In this document: piece by piece, positions 38,187 to 46,944 of the stretch
Position numbering within the stretch: the stretch's first letter is position 1
Layout: each line of letters opens with the position of its first letter
Source of the DNA: Methylobacterium marchantiae
GTDB taxonomy: Bacteria > Pseudomonadota > Alphaproteobacteria > Rhizobiales > Beijerinckiaceae
Direction: 5' to 3'
Assembly: GCF_022179405.1 (NCBI RefSeq)
Contig: NZ_BPQT01000015.1
Location: 62,001 to 126,000 of the forward strand
Length of the DNA stretch: 64,000 nt
Program-made: the position numbers and the translations under genes
Notes under the pieces: model-generated
Seen by the model: only the letters and a program-made list of their open reading frames with translations
Told to the model about the DNA's origin: nothing
Databases searched by the model: none

Positions 38187-39509
38187 TCACGGGAAGCGGC
38201 CCAGCGCGCGCCACCAGAGATAGTCGAGCGGCGCGATCACGAAGAGCGATGCGAGCCCCACCACGATTGTCAGGATGGTGGCCGATCGGAGGGGAACCCG
38301 GCCCAGATCCATCGCCATCACGATGGGCGGAGCCTGATAGGGCAGGAACAGGGTGGAGTATCCCACGACCTGGATCATCACCACGCTCGCAAGGTCCAGA
38401 CCGCTGGCGCGCGACATCTCTCCGGCTAGGGCCGTGTAGAGGGCCGGGGCACCGTTGGCGGTGACGGCGACGGCGAAGATCGAGGCGATGACCGTCAGCA
38501 CGCCGAAATTCTGCGCCGATGCCCCCGGCTCGAGCGGCGCGACGCCGAGCAGGACATGACCGAGTCGGGCGCCCAGCCCGGTCTCGTTGACGACCGCCAC
38601 GAGACCGAGGAGTGCCGCCACGTAGAAGCAGGTCCGTAGGTTCACCGCGCCGAAGGCCTCCGCCGGTAATACGCCGACACGCGGCAGGAGACAGATCACG
38701 GCCGCCGTCAGTCCGATCCAGGCCGGGGCGATGTGATGCAGGCTGTCCGTCACCCAGAAAGCCAGCGTGAGGGCGAGGACGATGGTGAGCCGCCGCTCCT
38801 CCGGCGAGAAGGACGGCATCGTTCCCACCTCTTCAGCTGCCGTCGGATGCATCCGGTCGGGGAACAAGCGCACGATGGCCGCCACCAGGACGAGGCCCTT
38901 CACGCCAGCGAGGACCGGGGCGTGGAGGAGGAGATACGGCAGGTAGGCGAGATGCAATCCGTACTGCGTCTCGGCCGTGCCGGCCATGACGAGGTTGGGC
39001 ACGTTGGCGGGGAGGATCGCCGCCGAGAGAAGCGGCGTTGCGAGTCCCACCGCGAGAACGGCGCCGTGCCGGCCCGGCCGCCCCGGTTCCAGGCCGAACG
39101 TGTCGCACAGGGCCAGGACCACCGGGATCAGCAGGGCGATACGCCCGAGATTCGAGGGCATGACGAAGGCGAGGAGGAAGGACAGGGTGACGATGGCCGC
39201 GACGAAGCCCGTATAGGAGCCCGACAGCCGGCCGGCGAGGCTGCGCGCGAGGCGGGTGCCGAGGCCTGTCCGGGTGATCGCGAGACCCACCACCATTCCG
39301 CTCAGGACGAGCCAGAAGGCCGACGACGAGAAGCCGGAAAACACCGTCGATGCGGGCGCGAGCTTCAGCAGCATGGCGGCCGCGAAGAACAGCATCGCCG
39401 TGACCACCTCGGCTACGATGCCGCTCGCCCACAGGCCCATGCAGACGACGAGCAACAGGGCGGTCACGAGAACCGTCTGTTCACCTGCGAGGATGGACGC
39501 CACCTGCAT
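38187..39509 (-). CDS. SLC13/DASS-type anion permease
   Basis: The 440-residue membrane protein has about 11-12 helices in two related halves. The SN-containing hairpin of this superfamily is seen in AFVMPSNLGRIALLIP, and a second polar hairpin at TANGAPALYTAL. Members carry dicarboxylates, citrate or sulfate with Na+ or H+. The position just upstream of sdhCDAB hints at C4-dicarboxylate uptake, but it also follows the mxa cluster. The ATG at 39509 is preferred to a GTG 17 codons earlier. Confidence 0.82.
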   Translation of the reverse strand: MQVASILAGEQTVLVTALLLVVCMGLWASGIVAEVVTAMLFFAAAMLLKLAPASTVFSGFSSSAFWLVLSGMVVGLAITRTGLGTRLARSLAGRLSGSYTGFVAAIVTLSFLLAFVMPSNLGRIALLIPVVLALCDTFGLEPGRPGRHGAVLAVGLATPLLSAAILPANVPNLVMAGTAETQYGLHLAYLPYLLLHAPVLAGVKGLVLVAAIVRLFPDRMHPTAAEEVGTMPSFSPEERRLTIVLALTLAFWVTDSLHHIAPAWIGLTAAVICLLPRVGVLPAEAFGAVNLRTCFYVAALLGLVAVVNETGLGARLGHVLLGVAPLEPGASAQNFGVLTVIASIFAVAVTANGAPALYTALAGEMSRASGLDLASVVMIQVVGYSTLFLPYQAPPIVMAMDLGRVPLRSATILTIVVGLASLFVIAPLDYLWWRALGRFP

Positions 39510-39612
39510 CTGCGGGACATGCTCCGCCGGAGCCGGGCAGCAATGGGGACCCGGTCTCACGGCGCGGACATTGATCTCGAATTGGAGTGGTTCGCAATTC
39601 GGATGTCGCCGA

Positions 39613-39641
39613 CCGATCCTTCGCGAATGGCGAAGGATCGG
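39613..39641. terminator. Perfect 12-bp hairpin after mxaB
   Basis: CCGATCCTTCGC pairs perfectly with GCGAAGGATCGG around a 5-base loop, 28 bases beyond the mxaB stop on the minus strand. No T-run follows, so it may be a transcript-end stabiliser or an atypical terminator rather than a classical one. Confidence 0.6.
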
Positions 39642-39668
39642 CTGTGTGCGACGCGTCGCGGACGCGGT

Positions 39669-40304
39669 TCAGCGCACCCGCTTCTCCTGGTCCACGGCCA
39701 CCCGGATGAGGTCGGCGAGAGACCGCACGCCGAGCTTCTGGCGCATGGCGGAGCAGGTGTTGAGGACGGTGCGGTACTTGATCGACAGGGTATCGGCGAT
39801 GCCCTGATAGGAGGTGCCGCGGCTGAGGAGCGACAGGATTTCGCGCTCGCGGCCGCTGAGATCGGCCAGGGGCGAACGGCGGGCCCCCGCCTGCAGAACC
39901 GCGATCTCCACCGCGAGATCGTGATCGAGGTAGCTCCGACCCGCTCGCACCGCCTCGAAGGCCTTGAGGAATTCCGCGGTCCGCACGTCCTTGAAGACGT
40001 AGCCGATGGCGCCGCTCTCCAGGGCGCGCGACACGATGACCGGATCGTTGTGCATGCTGAAGGCGAGGATGCGGGTCTCCCGCGCCAGGGTGTGGATCCG
40101 CCGGATCAGCGACAGGCCGGACAGCCCCTCCCCCTGCAGGCTCAGGTCGGCGACGACCATTTCGGGGCGCAGGCGGTGAAAGATCCGATAGGCGGCCATG
40201 ATGTCCGTCGCCTCGTGGATCGTCTCGATCCCGGCATCTTCCATCAGCCGACGGAAGCCGCGCAGGACCACGGGATGATCGTCCACCACGAGGACGGCCG
40301 TCAT
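39669..40304 (-). CDS. mxaB: Response regulator MxaB (NarL/LuxR type)
   Basis: Two-component regulator required for methanol dehydrogenase expression in Methylobacterium. The 211-residue protein has a receiver domain with the acidic pair DD8-9, phospho-acceptor Asp53 (VVADLSLQ) and Lys in FKDVRT. A C-terminal LuxR-type helix-turn-helix follows (LSGREREILSLLSRGTSYQ). It is the last gene of the mxa cluster, 43 bases after mxaH. No histidine kinase is in the window. Confidence 0.88.
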   Translation of the reverse strand: MTAVLVVDDHPVVLRGFRRLMEDAGIETIHEATDIMAAYRIFHRLRPEMVVADLSLQGEGLSGLSLIRRIHTLARETRILAFSMHNDPVIVSRALESGAIGYVFKDVRTAEFLKAFEAVRAGRSYLDHDLAVEIAVLQAGARRSPLADLSGREREILSLLSRGTSYQGIADTLSIKYRTVLNTCSAMRQKLGVRSLADLIRVAVDQEKRVR

Positions 40305-40347
40305 CGCCGAGCCTCACCGTCGCATGGCATCATCGGGCAGAAGGCCG

Positions 40348-40878
40348 TCACGGCGTCGCCTGCCCTTCGTTCTGGACCGCGTAGCGCTCGGTCAGCCTCG
40401 ACAGGGCGCTCGTCCGGTCGGCCCCCTGCTGGCGCGTATTGTAATAGTGCTGGCACATCTCGCCGAAGAGCTGCTTGCGATGGGTCGCGGCGGCGACCTC
40501 TTCGAGCCCGTCGATGAGGTCGGCATAGGGCTCGGGCTTGCCGGCCTCCGCCAGCATCTGGCCGAGCTGGACGGTGCGGTTGGCGATCATCCGCGGGTCC
40601 TCGATGAACGAGTCCTTCGCGCGGGTCAGGCTGTGGCGAAGGTGCTCGGTCTGGGAGCCCACTTCAGGCGCCGGCTTGCCGATCTCGCGGCTGGCGAGCC
40701 AGCGGGCAGGCTCCATCGGGTCCGTATGCGAGAGCCAAGTCGGGACGTCCGCGTCGGATTTCGTCGCGACCACCACCTGATCCTCGGTGCTCACGGCCTG
40801 ATCCTTTCCCTCCTCGCCCCTGTCGCAGGCGGAGAGGACGAGCGGGAGACACAGGATGGCGCAAGCGAGCCGGTTCAT
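40348..40878 (-). CDS. mxaH: Methanol-oxidation lipoprotein MxaH
   Basis: The 176-residue protein has a lipoprotein signal with lipobox LSAC (Cys18). The rest is polar and helical with a conserved-looking core DMPTWL-like segment (DVPTWLSHTDPMEPARWL). The position between mxaE and mxaB matches mxaH of Methylobacterium extorquens, whose exact role is unknown. Its start overlaps the mxaE stop by four bases. Confidence 0.78.
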   Translation of the reverse strand: MNRLACAILCLPLVLSACDRGEEGKDQAVSTEDQVVVATKSDADVPTWLSHTDPMEPARWLASREIGKPAPEVGSQTEHLRHSLTRAKDSFIEDPRMIANRTVQLGQMLAEAGKPEPYADLIDGLEEVAAATHRKQLFGEMCQHYYNTRQQGADRTSALSRLTERYAVQNEGQATP

Positions 40879-41828
40879 CGGACCGCCTCCGAGACCGCGC
40901 CGACGACGAGGCTGCGCGGCCCCTCGGCCACGGGGATGCGCGCCGTCTCCGTCAGGGATCGGAGGTCGATGACCGACACGGAATCCGAGAACCAGTTTGC
41001 CACATAGGCCGACACGCCATCGACGGCGATCCCTTCCGGGTAGCGTCCCACGGGGATCGTCGCCTTGAGGTCGAGGCTGGCCGCGTCGATCACCACCACC
41101 GTGCCGGCCTGCTGGTTCGTGACGAGGACGAGGCCGCCATCGGCGCTCGTCGCGACGCCGTAGGGCATCCCGCCGACCTTCACCGTCGCGATGACCGCCA
41201 TCGTTCCGGTCTCAATGACACTGAGGTCGCCGCTGCGCACGTTCGCCACGTAGAGCCGGTCCTGGCGCGGATTCAGGCCGAGGGCGAACGGCCCCTCGCC
41301 CACCGGCACCGTCGCCAGGCGTTCCATCCGCGCGGTGTCGATGACGCTCACCTGCCGGCTCTCGCGATCGGCCACGTAGAGCCGGCCCTTGCGGTCGAGG
41401 ACGAGGCCGGCCGGGTCCCTGCCCACGGCGCAGCTTCCTTCGACGGCGCCCGTCCCGGCGGAGACACGCACCAGGCGCCCGCCGGCCCAGTCGCCGACGA
41501 AGAGGCTCGCCCCATCCGCCGAGGCGACGATGCCGAAGGCCTGGCCCTGAAACGGCAGCCGCCGCAGGACGGCATTCGTGCGTCCGTCGACCACGTCGAT
41601 CCCGGCATGGTCGGGCTGGGTCAGGTAGAGGCGGCCGTCCGGACCGGCGGCGACCTGTGCGATCCCCTGCCCGACCGCGACGGAGGCCGCGACGACGCCG
41701 GCCCCCGCCTCGATGCGGGTCAATGCCCCGGCGCCCTGGCTCGCCACGTAGACGGGCCCCGCCTCCACCGCAGGGATGGAGAGGACGAAGGCGAGGCCGG
41801 CGAGCAGGATCGGGCGCGTTGGGCTCAT
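40875..41828 (-). CDS. mxaE: YVTN-type beta-propeller protein MxaE
   Basis: The 317-residue exported protein has a signal peptide (LLAGLAFVLSIPAVEAG). About seven repeats of the YVTN beta-propeller follow, such as LYVADRESRQVSVIDT, LYVANVRSGDLSVIET and AYVANWFSDSVSVIDL. By position it is MxaE of the methanol-oxidation cluster, where the function is not defined. A periplasmic scaffold or sensor role is possible. It overlaps mxaD (ATGA) and mxaH, indicating coupled translation. Confidence 0.8.
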   Translation of the reverse strand: MSPTRPILLAGLAFVLSIPAVEAGPVYVASQGAGALTRIEAGAGVVAASVAVGQGIAQVAAGPDGRLYLTQPDHAGIDVVDGRTNAVLRRLPFQGQAFGIVASADGASLFVGDWAGGRLVRVSAGTGAVEGSCAVGRDPAGLVLDRKGRLYVADRESRQVSVIDTARMERLATVPVGEGPFALGLNPRQDRLYVANVRSGDLSVIETGTMAVIATVKVGGMPYGVATSADGGLVLVTNQQAGTVVVIDAASLDLKATIPVGRYPEGIAVDGVSAYVANWFSDSVSVIDLRSLTETARIPVAEGPRSLVVGAVSEAVR

Positions 41829-42376
41829 TGCTTCGCCTTGCCCTCCACGCGCGCCTTCAGCCCCTTGAGGCCGTTGTCGAAATAGCGGTTCATCGCCTCC
41901 TTGCCGGCGGCGTCGCTGAGTTCCTCCGGCGGCTCGTTGCCGGTATCGCCGCGATAGAAGCGGCCGAGCCATTCGACCTTCGAGCCCTCGCCATCGGGAC
42001 TGACGGTGAGCGTCGCCGAGTAGGACGAGACCGGCAGCGCCTTCAGATCGGCATCGCCGAGGCGGTAGGAATAGCTGCGCTTGCCCGCATCCCACTCGTC
42101 GAGCCCCTCGTCGAGGGTGCCGCCGTTCTTGAGGGTCAGAGTGCGGCGGCCGCCCGAGGCGTTGCCGCCGGTGCCGACACTCTTCGCCACGTCCGGATGC
42201 CAGTTCGACATACCGGCGAAATCGCCGACCACGGCCCAGACCGCGTCGGGCTTCGCCGCGATGGTGACGGACTGGTCGACCTTCTGCGGCGTCGGGCCGT
42301 GAGCGAGGGCCGTGGTCGAGAGGAGGAGTGTGGCTGCCAGGGGAGCGAGAAGCGCGGGCGGCAGGGCAAGACGCAT
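41825..42376 (-). CDS. mxaD: Periplasmic SRPBCC protein MxaD
   Basis: The 183-residue protein has a signal peptide ending ALAHG and an SRPBCC fold (VTIAAKPDAVWAVVGDFAGMSNW, quoted in part). MxaD is reported in Methylobacterium extorquens to promote electron transfer between methanol dehydrogenase and cytochrome cL. It lies between mxaL (3-base gap) and mxaE (4-base overlap). Confidence 0.87.
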   Translation of the reverse strand: MRLALPPALLAPLAATLLLSTTALAHGPTPQKVDQSVTIAAKPDAVWAVVGDFAGMSNWHPDVAKSVGTGGNASGGRRTLTLKNGGTLDEGLDEWDAGKRSYSYRLGDADLKALPVSSYSATLTVSPDGEGSKVEWLGRFYRGDTGNEPPEELSDAAGKEAMNRYFDNGLKGLKARVEGKAKQ

Positions 42377-42379
42377 CGA

Positions 42380-43369
42380 TCAGACCTTTTTTCCGATGAA
42401 GAAACGGCCGGCCCCGAGCAGCGGGGCGGCGAAGACGGCGAGGATCAGCGCGAGGGCGATCCCGCCGAACAGGGGGCGCAGGTCGAGGCTGCCGGGGAGA
42501 GGGCGCGGAGTCGCCGCGCGTGCCAGGGCGTCCGGCAGGCCCGAGGGTCCGTCGAGATGGGCGTAGGTCAGCCCCGTCGCCTGCGCGAGGGTCCTGAGGT
42601 AGGGCTCGCGGACGGAGGACAGGTGCTCGGTCCCGGTCGCGGCGCTGGCGCCGAAGGGGGCGTTGCGCGGGTTGTAGCCCTCGCGGCTCTCGGCATCGGC
42701 GGGGGGCGGCCCGAAGCGGTTCTCCTGCTGGACGTCGCCCGCCCCGTAGAACCCGATCTCGCGGCCGCGATCGTTGTAGCGCGGGATCGGCGACAGGCCG
42801 TAGGCCCCGGCCCCGACGATGAGGCCGCGTACCGCGCCGGGCTTGCCGTCGAAGGCGGGACCGCCGGTGCTGGGCAGGGGTGGCGCCTCCTGCCCGTCGG
42901 TGACGAAGACGAGGTCCGTGCCGAGATCGGCCGCCATCTCCACGGACCGGAACAGGCCGGCCGAGATCCGGCTGTCGCCCTCCCAGGCCATGCGCCAGTC
43001 GACGGCCTGGATGGCGCCGTCGAGGGGCGCGAAATCGGCGCAGACCTCGATCGGTGCGAAGAGCAGGAAGGGCCGCCGCTCGGTGAAGAGGGCGAGCGCC
43101 ACCCGCGAGCCGCAGGGCAGCGCACCGACGAGATCGCGCAGGGCGGCCTTCGCTGTCTCCAGGCGGCTCACCGGCTTGCCGTCCGCCCCGGCATAATCGC
43201 GCACGTTCATGCTGCCGGTGATGTCGAGGACGGCCAGGACCTCGACCCCGTTCCGGGTGAGCGGCAGCGGGCGCGCCACGAAGGTCAGCGCCACGAGAGC
43301 GAGCGCGCCGGCGAGAAGCTGGAACCGCCGGTCGCGCAGGTTGCGGCGGACGAGGCTCGCGGCGTTCAC
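42380..43369 (-). CDS. mxaL: Calcium-insertion/assembly protein MxaL (vWA domain)
   Basis: The 329-residue inner-membrane protein has an N-terminal helix, a periplasmic von Willebrand A domain with a MIDAS-like motif (LDITGSMNV) and LVFVTDGQEAPP, and a C-terminal helix. In Methylobacterium, mxaAKL mutants make methanol dehydrogenase lacking calcium. The start is GTG at 43369, overlapping the mxaK stop (GTGA). No ATG fits better. Confidence 0.86.
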   Translation of the reverse strand: MNAASLVRRNLRDRRFQLLAGALALVALTFVARPLPLTRNGVEVLAVLDITGSMNVRDYAGADGKPVSRLETAKAALRDLVGALPCGSRVALALFTERRPFLLFAPIEVCADFAPLDGAIQAVDWRMAWEGDSRISAGLFRSVEMAADLGTDLVFVTDGQEAPPLPSTGGPAFDGKPGAVRGLIVGAGAYGLSPIPRYNDRGREIGFYGAGDVQQENRFGPPPADAESREGYNPRNAPFGASAATGTEHLSSVREPYLRTLAQATGLTYAHLDGPSGLPDALARAATPRPLPGSLDLRPLFGGIALALILAVFAAPLLGAGRFFIGKKV

Positions 43370-44118
43370 GGCTCGCCCCGGGGCTGGCCGGGAATCTCTG
43401 TCCAGATCTTCTTCGGCTCGGCCTTCAGCTCGTCGCCGGTCTTGCGGTCGAATTCGGGGAAGTCGCGCAGCAGGCGGGAAGCGACGTCGAGGTTGAACTT
43501 CGCGTCCCACAGGTCCGGCCGGCCCTGGAGCGCCCGCCGGTAATCCTGCCGCGCCAGCGTGATGAGCGGCCCCGCCGGGTCGAGGTCGCCGCGCTCCAGG
43601 TGATCGAAGGCCTGCCGGAGACGGGCATTGGCCAGCGCATAACGGGCGCGCGCCGAGCGGTCGGTCTCGCCCAGCCGGTCGAGGGCCTCGATCAGCGGCT
43701 CGATCTCCTCCACCACGCCGCGCCGGGCGAGGTGCTGCACGCGGGCGAGCAGGACGGGAGGCGCCGCAGCGAGGGAGACCGGCACGTCCTTGCCGGAAGC
43801 GAGCGCCGCGATGGTGGCGTTGTCGCGCGCGACCCGCCAGGCCGCCGCGCCGAAGCCGAGGGCGATCAGCAGGAGCAGGATCGGGAGGACCACCAGGAGA
43901 CGGGGACGGGCGCGGCGCAGGGCGCCGACCAGTCTGGCGCGGACCTTCCCTCTCCCCTCTGCGGGAGAGGGTGGACCTCGCGTCAGCGAGGGTCGGGAGA
44001 GGGGAGCGCGCTTTCCGGAGGGGTCGCTCCCTCTCCCGGTCGCTCCGCGACCACCCTCCCCCGCAGAGGGGGGAGGGTTGGCGGCGCGCGTCGATGCCGG
44101 TCCGGTAATCCTGCTCAT
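43366..44118 (-). CDS. mxaK: Calcium-insertion/assembly protein MxaK, with repeat-derived insertion
   Basis: The 250-residue inner-membrane protein has one N-terminal membrane helix (LLVVLPILLLLIALGFGAAAW) at about residues 73-93. A periplasmic helical domain follows with tetratricopeptide-like character (RYALANARLRQAFDHLERGD). It acts with MxaA and MxaL in calcium insertion into methanol dehydrogenase. About residues 14-58, before the helix, are encoded by a palindromic repeat read in frame (NPPPSAGEGGRG, SLTRGPPSPAEGRG). The start overlaps the mxaC stop. Confidence 0.83.
   Translation of the reverse strand: MSRITGPASTRAANPPPSAGEGGRGATGRGSDPSGKRAPLSRPSLTRGPPSPAEGRGKVRARLVGALRRARPRLLVVLPILLLLIALGFGAAAWRVARDNATIAALASGKDVPVSLAAAPPVLLARVQHLARRGVVEEIEPLIEALDRLGETDRSARARYALANARLRQAFDHLERGDLDPAGPLITLARQDYRRALQGRPDLWDAKFNLDVASRLLRDFPEFDRKTGDELKAEPKKIWTEIPGQPRGEP
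43944..44080. repeat. Palindromic repeat inserted in frame within mxaK
   Basis: About 137 bp with related arms: CCCTCTGCGGGAGAGGGTGG near one end and the complement of CCTCTGCGGGGGAGGGTGG near the other, with inner arms around CTCGCGTCAGCGAG and GTCGCTCCGCGAC. This is the type of GC-rich palindrome common between genes in Hyphomicrobiales, but here it lies inside a reading frame and adds about 45 codons without stop or frameshift. Confidence 0.82.
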
Positions 44119-45161
44119 GCGGCGAGCCTCGATGTCGCCGGCTCTACGACCGAGGCGTCGACACGCCCCCGTCTCCGCCGCAGGCTCGGATCCGCTTCCG
44201 CGAGCTTGCCCGCGACCAGAGCGAGAAGGCCGATCAGGCTCAGGCCGTAGGCCCATCTTGACAGGTCGCGGCGCGGACGCTGCTCGGTATAGGGGATCGG
44301 GTCGCGCTCCAGCCGCTCGATCTGGCCGATGGCGTCGGCCACCGCCTCGGCGCCCTCGGCCTCGAAGGCACGGTAGGGTGTGCCGAGGCTCTTGAAGAAC
44401 AGGTCGAGATGGCGCTCGGGCGCGGCCTGGGGCGTGTCCTCGCCCGACGGCTTGTCGGAAATGGAGGGCGAGCCCTTGGTGCGCAGGAACAGCCAGTAGA
44501 GGTTCGGCCGGATGCGGGCGAATTCGGCGCGCAGCGCTCCCTGTACGCGCGGATCGATCACCGCCGCACCGTCCGAGACGATGAGCAGGGCGCGGGAGAC
44601 GTTGGCGGCGTTCGCGCCGAACTGCGACAGCGCCATGGCGAGACCGCGCGCGACGTTGGTGTAGTCGAGGCCGGGCCGGTCGATGGCGGCGATGGCCGCG
44701 CGGACCGCTTCGTGACGGTCGGTCATCGGCACCACGAGCATGGGGGCGGTGGAGAAGGCGGTGACGGCGAACTGGTCGTGCGCGCGGCTGCCGACGAAGT
44801 CCGCGAGCAGCCGGCGCGAGGCCGCCGCCTTGGATTCCTCGGCTCCCGAGGGCTGACGTCCGGCGAAGGTCTCGTTCATGCTGCCCGACCGGTCGACGAG
44901 GATCGAGACCTGGGCGCCGATGCCGGTACGGGTGATGGTCTCGCCCTGCCGGTAGGGACCGGACAGGGCGACGACGAGGCCGCCGATGGCGAGGAAGCCG
45001 GCCGCGCGCAGGCTCCAGCCGATCGCCCGCGACAGGCCGTCGAGCGGCCCCGCCGCGATGCTGGAGACCCGGGTCAGCCGCTGGCTCGACACCGCCAGCG
45101 GCAGCAGGGCCAGGGGCAGCAGCCAGAGCAGCCAGGAATGTTCCGCGGAGACGCGCATCAT
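44115..45161 (-). CDS. mxaC: MxaC, vWA-domain methanol-oxidation assembly protein
   Basis: The 348-residue membrane protein has N-terminal helices, a vWA domain with MIDAS motif LVDRSGSMNETF and RALLIVSDGAAVID, and a C-terminal helix (YGLSLIGLLALVAG). Together with MxaL it resembles the paired vWA proteins found beside MoxR ATPases. Its start overlaps the mxaA stop (ATGA) and its stop overlaps mxaK. Confidence 0.87.
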   Translation of the reverse strand: MMRVSAEHSWLLWLLPLALLPLAVSSQRLTRVSSIAAGPLDGLSRAIGWSLRAAGFLAIGGLVVALSGPYRQGETITRTGIGAQVSILVDRSGSMNETFAGRQPSGAEESKAAASRRLLADFVGSRAHDQFAVTAFSTAPMLVVPMTDRHEAVRAAIAAIDRPGLDYTNVARGLAMALSQFGANAANVSRALLIVSDGAAVIDPRVQGALRAEFARIRPNLYWLFLRTKGSPSISDKPSGEDTPQAAPERHLDLFFKSLGTPYRAFEAEGAEAVADAIGQIERLERDPIPYTEQRPRRDLSRWAYGLSLIGLLALVAGKLAEADPSLRRRRGRVDASVVEPATSRLAA

Positions 45162-46078
45162 GATGCGCGCTCGATGGCGGCGAGCCGCCGCGTCAGGGAC
45201 ACGAGGTCGGACGGGGCGAGGAGCCGCGTGCCCGCGGCGGGACCGGACCCGAAGAAGGTATGGCGCGACGCGTCGAGGAAGGCGGCGAGGCCGCGCTCCT
45301 CCGTTCGATAGGCCGGGTGGCGCGCGAGGAAGGTGGGGAGATCGTCGGCGAGCACGCGCCGGCCGTCGGTCTCGTCGAGGGCGCGGTGGAGGGCGAGGAG
45401 GCCTTCGCCATAGGCGGCATCGGGATCGGGGCGCTCGAACAGGGTACGGAGCCGGCGCAGGCACAGGGCGAAGGCCCGCCCGCCTCGTCCGGCGAAGGGC
45501 CACCAGGTCCGGTCCCAGGCGAGCCCGGCGAAGGCGACGAGCGCCATGGCGGCGAAGCCGGCCCCGCCGAGGACGAGCGGCTGCGGATCGAGGGCCGCCA
45601 CGCGCCCGTCCGGCCGCATGTAGCTCTGGGGCTCCGCGCGCGCGGGCGGCTGCACCTCGCGCAGGGGCGAGATGTTGAACGACCAGGCCGGGACCTGGGC
45701 CTTGGCCGTGGTGGCGCCCCGGTCGCTCTCGCTCACGAAGGTGACGGTGAAGCCCGGGATCTCCAGCGCCCGCGCATCGAGGGCGGCGTAGAAGTTCTGG
45801 TAGGTGAGATCGAGGCGCACCCGGCGGCCGTCTCCCACCGAGGCGTCCGAGACCGCGATGTCCCGGAGGTCGAGCCAATAGGCCATGGCGCCGGGATGGG
45901 GCAGCGAGGCCGACTGGAGCGCGAAGCCGGGCTCGACGACGATGTCCACCTGGGCGCGCACCAGATCGCCGAGGAAGTAGCCGAAGGGGCGCGGCGTGCG
46001 CACCTCCACGGACCGCACCTGCGCCTGTGCGGCGACCGACGAGCAGAGGAGGAACAGGATCGGGGCGAGGCGACGCAT
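45158..46078 (-). CDS. mxaA: MxaA, methanol dehydrogenase calcium-insertion protein
   Basis: The 306-residue protein has a signal peptide (LAPILFLLCSSVAAQAQ), a periplasmic beta-rich domain (RPFGYFLGDLVRAQVDIVVE, shown in part) and a central membrane helix near residues 175-195. A cytoplasmic tail follows with WPFAGRGGRAF and a helical end. MxaA is needed for active, calcium-loaded methanol dehydrogenase. It lies 8 bases after mxaS and overlaps mxaC. Confidence 0.86.
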   Translation of the reverse strand: MRRLAPILFLLCSSVAAQAQVRSVEVRTPRPFGYFLGDLVRAQVDIVVEPGFALQSASLPHPGAMAYWLDLRDIAVSDASVGDGRRVRLDLTYQNFYAALDARALEIPGFTVTFVSESDRGATTAKAQVPAWSFNISPLREVQPPARAEPQSYMRPDGRVAALDPQPLVLGGAGFAAMALVAFAGLAWDRTWWPFAGRGGRAFALCLRRLRTLFERPDPDAAYGEGLLALHRALDETDGRRVLADDLPTFLARHPAYRTEERGLAAFLDASRHTFFGSGPAAGTRLLAPSDLVSLTRRLAAIERAS

Positions 46079-46086
46079 GGGCTGAC

Positions 46087-46944
46087 TCAACTCGCCAGCA
46101 GGTGGCGGCTGACCGCGTCCGGGTCGAAGCGGCCGGACAGGCGGAAGGGGGGACGTCCGTAGGCGGTCGCGATCCGGCGCAGGGTCGAGGCCCGCTCGGC
46201 CTCGCGGGCGATCCAGCGGCGGCGCAGGCTCGGACGCATGAAGACCACGCGGCGGCCGGCGCCTTCGAGGTCGTCGAGTTCCATCAGGCCCCATTCGGGG
46301 AGGCCTTCCTCCTCGGCGGCGTCGGCCACCACCACCGGCACGAGGTCGTGGCGCGCCAGGCTCGAGAAGGTGTTCGCGATGGCGGCGTCCGGCCAGCGGA
46401 AATCGGAGATCAGGAACACGATCTTGGGGCGTCCCACGAGGCGGCGGGCGGCCTCCTCCATCCCGTCCGCCCGGTCGACGGTGCAGGCGGCCCCGGCGAG
46501 GCGCGAGGCCACCTCAGCGGCAATGCTCCGGCGGCGGCTCGCCGGCAGGAGCACGTCCTCGCGAACGGTCGCGTCGCAGCCCATCAGGCCGAAAGCGTCG
46601 CCGATGCGCGTGGCCGAGGCGGCGAGACAGCCGCAGAGCGCCGAGACGAGTTCCATCCGGTCCGCCTCGCCGGAAAAGCGCATGGAGGCGGACAGGTCGA
46701 CGAGCGCCCACACTTCGATGGACGTGCGGCTCTCGAAGCGGCGGACATAGGTGCCCTCGAACGGATCGCGCAGGGTGGCGCGCACGTCGATGCGGCGCGC
46801 ATCCGGCATGCGCAGGAACGGCACCTGGTCGCGGAACGTGCCGAGGCCGCCGGCATCGCGGCCGCGATGCGCCCCGGCGACCGTGCCGGGCACGCGTCCG
46901 CGGGGACGGTAGACGATGTCCGGCATCGGTTCGGGCACCGTCAC
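46087..46944 (-). CDS. mxaS: MxaS, DUF58-domain assembly protein
   Basis: The 285-residue cytoplasmic protein contains a DUF58/vWA-like core with the segment SIEVWALVDLSASMRFSG and VFLISDFRWPD. Proteins of this kind accompany MoxR AAA+ ATPases and vWA partners. The start is GTG at 46944, overlapping the mxaR stop as GTGA. An ATG six codons later is possible but would lose the coupling. Confidence 0.87.
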   Translation of the reverse strand: MTVPEPMPDIVYRPRGRVPGTVAGAHRGRDAGGLGTFRDQVPFLRMPDARRIDVRATLRDPFEGTYVRRFESRTSIEVWALVDLSASMRFSGEADRMELVSALCGCLAASATRIGDAFGLMGCDATVREDVLLPASRRRSIAAEVASRLAGAACTVDRADGMEEAARRLVGRPKIVFLISDFRWPDAAIANTFSSLARHDLVPVVVADAAEEEGLPEWGLMELDDLEGAGRRVVFMRPSLRRRWIAREAERASTLRRIATAYGRPPFRLSGRFDPDAVSRHLLAS

